A DNA stretch of 8,164 nucleotides from Coleofasciculus sp. S288 (GTDB taxonomy: Bacteria; Cyanobacteriota; Cyanobacteriia; Cyanobacteriales; Coleofasciculaceae), in assembly GCA_020216575.1 (NCBI GenBank), contig JAIUYC010000123.1, positions 1 through 8,164 of the forward strand, given 5' to 3'. The translations under genes were made by a program, and so were the position numbers. A model generated the notes under the pieces. The model was not told the origin of the DNA, did not search any database, and worked only from the letters and a program-made list of their open reading frames with translations. Below are positions 4,940 to 8,164 of this stretch, piece by piece; within the stretch, counting starts at the first letter, position 1, and each line of letters starts with the position of its first letter.

Positions 4940-6427
4940 CTAACGGACTGTCAAACGGTATCGACCACGGCCTGTCCTATCATAAGCATTAACAATCACG
5001 CTATAAGTGCCAGTACGAGGCAACGTGATTGTCAGCTCAGAATTGGGATTGCTCTGACTAATGTCGTCATTTTCAGCAATTAGCTGCTCGTCTGAGTCCA
5101 GCAGGGCTACATACGTATCAAAATCTGGACTTGCTAGGGAAATTGTTACCGACTGACCGGCACGACCTTCAAACCTGTATTGTCTATAAAGACTGCCATC
5201 AGTAGGCAGCACCGGTGCCCCCGGTCCAAGAATCCCTTCTTCCTGCAAAATAAAATTTCCCCGACTGGCTGAAGTTTCAGGACGGGCAGCAGTTGCTTCC
5301 GCTCGCAAGCTGTAAGCTCCAGCTTGTCCAGCATCATAGGAGTTCGCCATCAATAGGTAAGTGCCATCGACGGGTAGTGTGGCGACAATTCTAGCGTTAG
5401 TTTGGCCACCCCCGTCATCGTCTTGAGCCACTTCATTGCCACTGGGGTCGATCAGAATCAAATAAGCATCGACCTCTCGACTAGTCATATCAATTTGGAC
5501 TCGCTGGCCTGCTTTCCCTTCAAAGGAATAAAGGTCAAAGAAGCTATTATCTACTGGTAAAACATTGCTACCCCGACCCAGTCTGCCCGTGACAGGGGAA
5601 CCATTGAGCGCCAGCAATTTAGGGGGTACATTGCCGGGAACTGGGCCTTGCCGTTGAGCAGTACGGGGAGCGCGTCCTTCTCGCACGGCAGTTAGGAAAG
5701 GCTGGACGCGGTCGAGCGCGATCGCAAATCCAATCCCGATGTTGCCAGCAGTCGGACCACTACTAAATATAGCCGTATTCACACCGATCAATTCGCCGTT
5801 GCTGTTGAGAAGCGGACCCCCAGAATTACCAGGATTAATCGCCGCATCGGTTTGAATTAAACCCCGTTCTTGGTCGATACGACTGACAATCCCGGTAGTG
5901 AACGTTCCCTGAAATCGACCGAAGGGATTGCCAATCGCAAATGCCTTCTGACCCACTTGCACGGAATTCCGGGCTAAGGTAATTGTAGGTAGGTTGTTTT
6001 GACCTTGAATTTTCAAGACCGCTAAATCCAGACCCTCTTCACCAAAACCCATCACCTCGGCTTGAAACTCCCGACCATCTGCCAGCGTCACCTTGACAGT
6101 ACGGGAACCTGCGACGACATGAGCATTAGTCAGAACTAAACCATCTGGACTGATAATACTGCCACTTCCGGTACCATCCCCTGCATCAATAGAAACAACG
6201 GCTGGGCTTGCTCGTTGATAAACACGAATATTGACTTGTTCGTCAACGTCTTGGGCAAACGCGCTGTTGGGCTGTATGGATAAATTGGCAAAGCGGATGG
6301 GCGCGATTGTGTCAAAGGTAGTAGCACCAAGAGCAGCTGCGGCAGCAATTATTCCCGATGTAGCGATACGCAGTCGTTTGGTACTCATTTGTTGATGGGC
6401 GTGAATGTCGTAGGATTGGTTTAACAT
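4940..6427 (-). CDS. HtrA/DegP-like trypsin-family serine protease with two PPC domains
   Basis: A 495-residue exported protein. A signal peptide (basic KRLR at 17-20, Ala-rich core 22-37, probable cleavage after AFA at 56-58) is followed by an S1C trypsin-like domain (about 64-250). The catalytic triad is H103 (TNAHVV), D134 (GLDLAVLKI) and S202 (GNSGGP). Unlike DegP/DegQ/DegS there is no PDZ domain. Instead, after a Pro-rich linker (252-268), come two pre-peptidase C-terminal (PPC) beta-sandwich domains: about 278-376 (FDLYSFEGKAGQ...GTYLLMANSYD...GAYSL) and 396-494 (YRQYRFEGRAGQ...GTYSVIVNAYD...GRYRLTV). PPC domains are typical of secreted proteases and are often processed off. It probably degrades or guards proteins in the periplasm. 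The first ATG (6427) and the ATG at codon 14 (6388) are both possible; neither has a clear Shine-Dalgarno, and the second gives a more ordinary signal peptide. Confidence 0.9.
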   Translation of the reverse strand: MLNQSYDIHAHQQMSTKRLRIATSGIIAAAAALGATTFDTIAPIRFANLSIQPNSAFAQDVDEQVNIRVYQRASPAVVSIDAGDGTGSGSIISPDGLVLTNAHVVAGSRTVKVTLADGREFQAEVMGFGEEGLDLAVLKIQGQNNLPTITLARNSVQVGQKAFAIGNPFGRFQGTFTTGIVSRIDQERGLIQTDAAINPGNSGGPLLNSNGELIGVNTAIFSSGPTAGNIGIGFAIALDRVQPFLTAVREGRAPRTAQRQGPVPGNVPPKLLALNGSPVTGRLGRGSNVLPVDNSFFDLYSFEGKAGQRVQIDMTSREVDAYLILIDPSGNEVAQDDDGGGQTNARIVATLPVDGTYLLMANSYDAGQAGAYSLRAEATAARPETSASRGNFILQEEGILGPGAPVLPTDGSLYRQYRFEGRAGQSVTISLASPDFDTYVALLDSDEQLIAENDDISQSNPNSELTITLPRTGTYSVIVNAYDRTGRGRYRLTVR

Positions 6428-6474
6428 ATTGACAACGAAGCGATGGGTAGGCTAGGTAATAGATTCCTCCCAGC

Positions 6475-6511
6475 TTCTTATAAGAAAAGACTCTACTCAC
6501 CCTTAGTGAGT
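6475..6511 (-). promoter_or_regulatory. Candidate promoter/operator region of the htrA-like gene
   Basis: TTCTTATAAGAA (6475-6486) is a perfect 12-bp palindrome containing a TATAAG box that could serve as -10 on the minus strand, about 50 bp before the first ATG. Just upstream in that sense, ACTCAC (6495-6500) and GTGAGT (6506-6511) form an inverted repeat with a 5-base spacer, at about the -35 position. The arrangement suggests a regulated promoter; no regulator consensus was recognised. Confidence 0.35.
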
Positions 6512-6571
6512 TTCTTCAAATCTAGCAACTAACAACGGGAGCATCCCGAATTTGTCAATTTAGATTTTTCA

Positions 6572-6601
6572 CCCCCCTTAATCCCCTCAATTCAAGGGGG
6601 G
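6572..6601. repeat. C-rich hairpin CCCCCCTT / AAGGGGGG
   Basis: CCCCCCTT (6572-6579) pairs perfectly with AAGGGGGG (6594-6601) across a 14-base loop. It is the first of two neighbouring GC-rich stems and looks like a dispersed repeat. A T-run appears only on the minus-strand side (GAAAAATC as read there), so terminator function is doubtful. Confidence 0.6.
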
Positions 6602-6615
6602 AAATCGTTCTTATT

Positions 6616-6649
6616 CCCTCCCCTTAATAAGGGGAGGGTTAGGGTGGGG
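6616..6649. repeat. GC-rich palindrome fused to a G-quadruplex motif
   Basis: CCCTCCCCTT (6616-6625) and AAGGGGAGGG (6629-6638) form a 10-bp stem with a 3-base loop. The right arm continues into GGGGAGGGTTAGGGTGGGG (6631-6649): four runs of at least three G with loops of 1, 3 and 1 bases. The same G-runs can therefore join either the duplex hairpin or an intramolecular G-quadruplex on the + strand. Confidence 0.65.
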
Positions 6650-6771
6650 TTTGCTCTTTATGCAAAAACGGCATGCTCACCTAACAACTAGCATTCGTTT
6701 TTCAACACTTTGCCCCACAATCGGGATATTCCAATAAATTTGTAACCTGCAACCTACCAACCTTCCAAGAA

Positions 6772-7293
6772 CTACTGAATGGGTATGGGCAGAGGTTTTC
6801 CAGAACGGTCATAAATTACAATATCCCACTGACCGTTCTCGCTAGATTCAAAAGCAATTGTACTGCCGTCAGCACTAATCGTTGGATTGCGCACGTCTGC
6901 TTGCAGATTTTCTGTGAGGTTCCGTAACTGACGGGTGTCTCGGTTGTAGAGGTAGATTCCGGAACACCCCTGACGGGTTGCAGCAAAAACGATGGTTCGA
7001 CCATCTTCGGAAACGGCTGGGTTAGAGGCGATCGCATCCAGAGAATTCAGTCCCGGTAGATCGATTAAACGGCGATCGTGGGTATCAAACAAATAAATAT
7101 CCTGATTCCCCCGCCGATCAGAAACAAAAACAATATACCGCCCTGCGACATTCGCCATTAATTCTGATTGGGGACTATTCAAACTGCGCCCGGCTGGATC
7201 GAAGGGAAACTCCAACAGGCGTATTCCACCTGTACAACTGGTCAACAAACTGACCAAGGTAATAACAGCGAATAGCAAGAGGAAACGCTTCAC
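6772..7293 (-). CDS. TolB-like beta-propeller lipoprotein, second of a paralogous pair
   Basis: A 173-residue predicted lipoprotein with a lipobox LTSC (C20) after a hydrophobic signal, so it is anchored outside the cytoplasmic membrane. It has three TolB/PD40-type blade repeats: about 51-80 (GRYIVFVSDRRGNQDIYLFD), 98-127 (GRTIVFAATRQGCSGIYLYN) and 142-172 (GSTIAFESSENGQWDIVIYD). TolB itself has six blades plus an N-terminal domain, so this is roughly half a propeller. Function is unknown; TolB-like blades usually mediate protein-protein contacts. Its ATG overlaps the stop of the upstream paralogue by four bases, indicating an operon and probable coupled translation. The two proteins align well in their last blade (VRNP.IS.DG...F....GQWDI). 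Confidence 0.75.
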   Translation of the reverse strand: MKRFLLLFAVITLVSLLTSCTGGIRLLEFPFDPAGRSLNSPQSELMANVAGRYIVFVSDRRGNQDIYLFDTHDRRLIDLPGLNSLDAIASNPAVSEDGRTIVFAATRQGCSGIYLYNRDTRQLRNLTENLQADVRNPTISADGSTIAFESSENGQWDIVIYDRSGKPLPIPIQ

Positions 7294-7883
7294 GGTCGAG
7301 ATACTGATCCCCCATTCGGAATATCTAACTCAACATTACCCCCCCGGTCTAGCACTTCAATATCCCACTGACCGCGACGACTAGTTTCAAATACAATGTA
7401 GCGACCGTCAGGACTGATATTCGGATTTCGGACCCAACCGCGATAGTGAGTCGTGAGGATTTGCGATCGCTCAGTTGCTCGGTCGTAGAGAGCGACAGTT
7501 GGGCGTCCTCGATCACTGGTGATGTAGGTAATATAGCGACCGGTCAGGCTGAGACTAGGATGTTCTGCGATCGTATCTGGTTGATTCAGACGCGGCAAAT
7601 AAACAACTTGCTGCGTTTGCAAGTCGTACACGATGAGTTTGCGATCGCCGTCCCGATTGGAAACAAAAGCCAAAAATTGACCATTGCCGCTCAAAGCCGG
7701 TTGCTCGTCGGTGTAACGGCTCTCAAGGGTAACAGAGTTCTGGATTTGAGCAGCCGGAGCTGGGTTACAGGCAACCATCGTAACCATAAGGCATAACCCC
7801 ATACCCCAGCCAAGCCACTGCGAAATTGGCAGTCTGGCAATCAATCTTCTCACCTTGCCATTTGTTGTTTTAACAAATAACAA
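7290..7883 (-). CDS. TolB-like beta-propeller lipoprotein, first of a paralogous pair
   Basis: Up to 197 residues, with a lipobox MVAC (C39) after a hydrophobic signal and three TolB/PD40-type blades: about 67-96 (GQFLAFVSNRDGDRKLIVYD), 114-143 (GRYITYITSDRGRPTVALYD) and 158-187 (GRYIVFETSRRGQWDIEVLD). It is a clear tandem paralogue of the next gene. The coordinates start at a TTG inside an AT-rich tandem repeat and should be read as the outer limit. A GTG at 7853 (VRRLIARLPISQWLG...) gives a more typical basic-then-hydrophobic lipoprotein signal and is my preferred start, though neither has a good ribosome binding site. It probably forms an operon with the gene ending at 7907 and the paralogue downstream. 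No specific function can be assigned. Confidence 0.75.
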   Translation of the reverse strand: MLFVKTTNGKVRRLIARLPISQWLGWGMGLCLMVTMVACNPAPAAQIQNSVTLESRYTDEQPALSGNGQFLAFVSNRDGDRKLIVYDLQTQQVVYLPRLNQPDTIAEHPSLSLTGRYITYITSDRGRPTVALYDRATERSQILTTHYRGWVRNPNISPDGRYIVFETSRRGQWDIEVLDRGGNVELDIPNGGSVSRP

Positions 7884-7885
7884 AT
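7860..7885. repeat. AACAAAT tandem and inverted repeat
   Basis: ATTTGTT (7860-7866) pairs with AACAAAT (7872-7878), which is repeated in tandem at 7879-7885. The block covers the ambiguous start of the lipoprotein gene. It could be a slippage-prone leader or a small stem that affects initiation. Confidence 0.45.
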
Positions 7886-7906
7886 AACGAAAACAAACAA
7901 CGCGAG

Positions 7907-8164
7907 TTAGTAGTCAAAACGGCTGGGGCGATCGCTCTCTTCATCTGGAAAGTCTCTCTCCGAAGAAGAGTCTATCGGTTGGTAATCCACATAATCTTCT
8001 CTTGATGTCGTTTCCACATTCCTATCTCTAGGAGGCGGGTACGATCCCCGGTCTTCTGGGGGACGACGCCGTCTCGATCTCGGGGCTGTCTCTATTTCGT
8101 TATTTTCCGGGCGTGGGGGACGAGAACGGTTACTGCGAACAGGCCTTTCCTCCCAATCACTCTC
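7907..8164 (-). CDS. 3' end of an Arg/Pro/Asp-rich disordered protein, possibly Ycf66 family
   Basis: The last 85 codons of a gene that enters from the right edge; its 5' part is outside the window. The encoded tail is of low complexity, rich in R, P, E, D and S (RSRPPRPE, RSRRRRPPEDRG), and ends ...EDYVDYQPIDSSS...SRFDY. It has no hydrophobic segment and no folded-domain signature, so it is probably disordered. From memory, cyanobacterial Ycf66-family proteins (an N-terminal membrane segment followed by a long charged tail) often end with a similar YVDYQPID and FDY pattern, so this is my best guess. The stop lies 24-54 bp upstream of the lipoprotein start with no terminator between, suggesting co-transcription. 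Confidence 0.6.
   Translation of the reverse strand, partial: ESDWEERPVRSNRSRPPRPENNEIETAPRSRRRRPPEDRGSYPPPRDRNVETTSREDYVDYQPIDSSSERDFPDEESDRPSRFDY

Larger units (their letters stand above)
6428..6771. other. Upstream region of the htrA-like gene with GC-skewed repeats
   Basis: A 344-bp gap between two minus-strand units. It holds the probable protease promoter region with two palindromes (6475-6486 and 6495-6511), a C-rich hairpin (6572-6601), a second hairpin running into a G-quadruplex motif (6616-6649), and three AACCT units (6744-6763). No convincing gene is present. Confidence 0.55.

Noticed and set aside
6312..6500. 62-codon minus-strand frame preceded by a GGGAGGA-like sequence
   Set aside because: It overlaps the signal-peptide region of the protease in another frame. 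The Shine-Dalgarno-like sequence falls inside this frame rather than before its start, and the product is unconvincing.
6572..6649. Possible CRISPR array or tandem array in the C/G-rich block
   Set aside because: There are two different hairpins and a G-run block, with no regular repeat-spacer pattern and no cas genes nearby.

Overview
The window looks like chromosomal DNA of a cyanobacterium, probably a filamentous or colonial one rich in small dispersed repeats. The octamer GCGATCGC (HIP1) occurs nine times in 8.2 kb (starting at 602, 989, 3831, 4344, 5718, 7028, 7463, 7641 and 7928), where about one per 65 kb is expected by chance. The gene content agrees: a CyAbrB-type regulator, a one-helix high-light-inducible (Hli) protein, a non-classical succinate dehydrogenase iron-sulfur subunit, and a gene end resembling the disordered tail of Ycf66-family proteins.

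Layout. Positions 1-244 hold a small MITE-like element with a 20-bp palindrome and the leader of the first gene. 245-1378 (+) encodes a tandem-duplicated ATP:corrinoid adenosyltransferase-like P-loop protein. A repeat-filled convergent gap (1379-1637) follows, then a CPBP intramembrane protease (1638-2504, -). A CyAbrB regulator (2586-3047, -) is divergent from a two-gene unit, sdhB-hli (3400-4601, +), in which the Hli start codon overlaps the sdhB stop codon. After a terminator-like hairpin comes a second copy of the repeat seen at 1483-1605, now inverted. Then follow a periplasmic HtrA/DegP-like serine protease carrying two PPC domains instead of PDZ (4940-6427, -), a GC-skewed repeat block with a strong G-quadruplex motif (about 6572-6649), two overlapping paralogous lipoproteins with TolB-like blades (6772-7293 and 7290-7883, -), and the 3' end of an Arg/Pro/Asp-rich gene running off the right edge (7907-8164, -).

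How the genes relate. The clearest units are sdhB-hli (coupled by ATGA) and the lipoprotein pair (coupled by ATGA), the latter probably co-transcribed with the Ycf66-like gene 24-54 bp upstream, depending on the true start. The other genes look like single transcription units separated by repeats. No transposase, phage gene, tRNA, rRNA or CRISPR array was seen. I do not see a clearly new multi-gene system. The most interesting points are the coupling of a photoprotective chlorophyll-binding protein to a respiratory subunit, the extra cysteine in the SdhB third-cluster motif, the two 'half-propeller' lipoproteins, the PPC-for-PDZ architecture of the protease, and the paired MITE-like elements.
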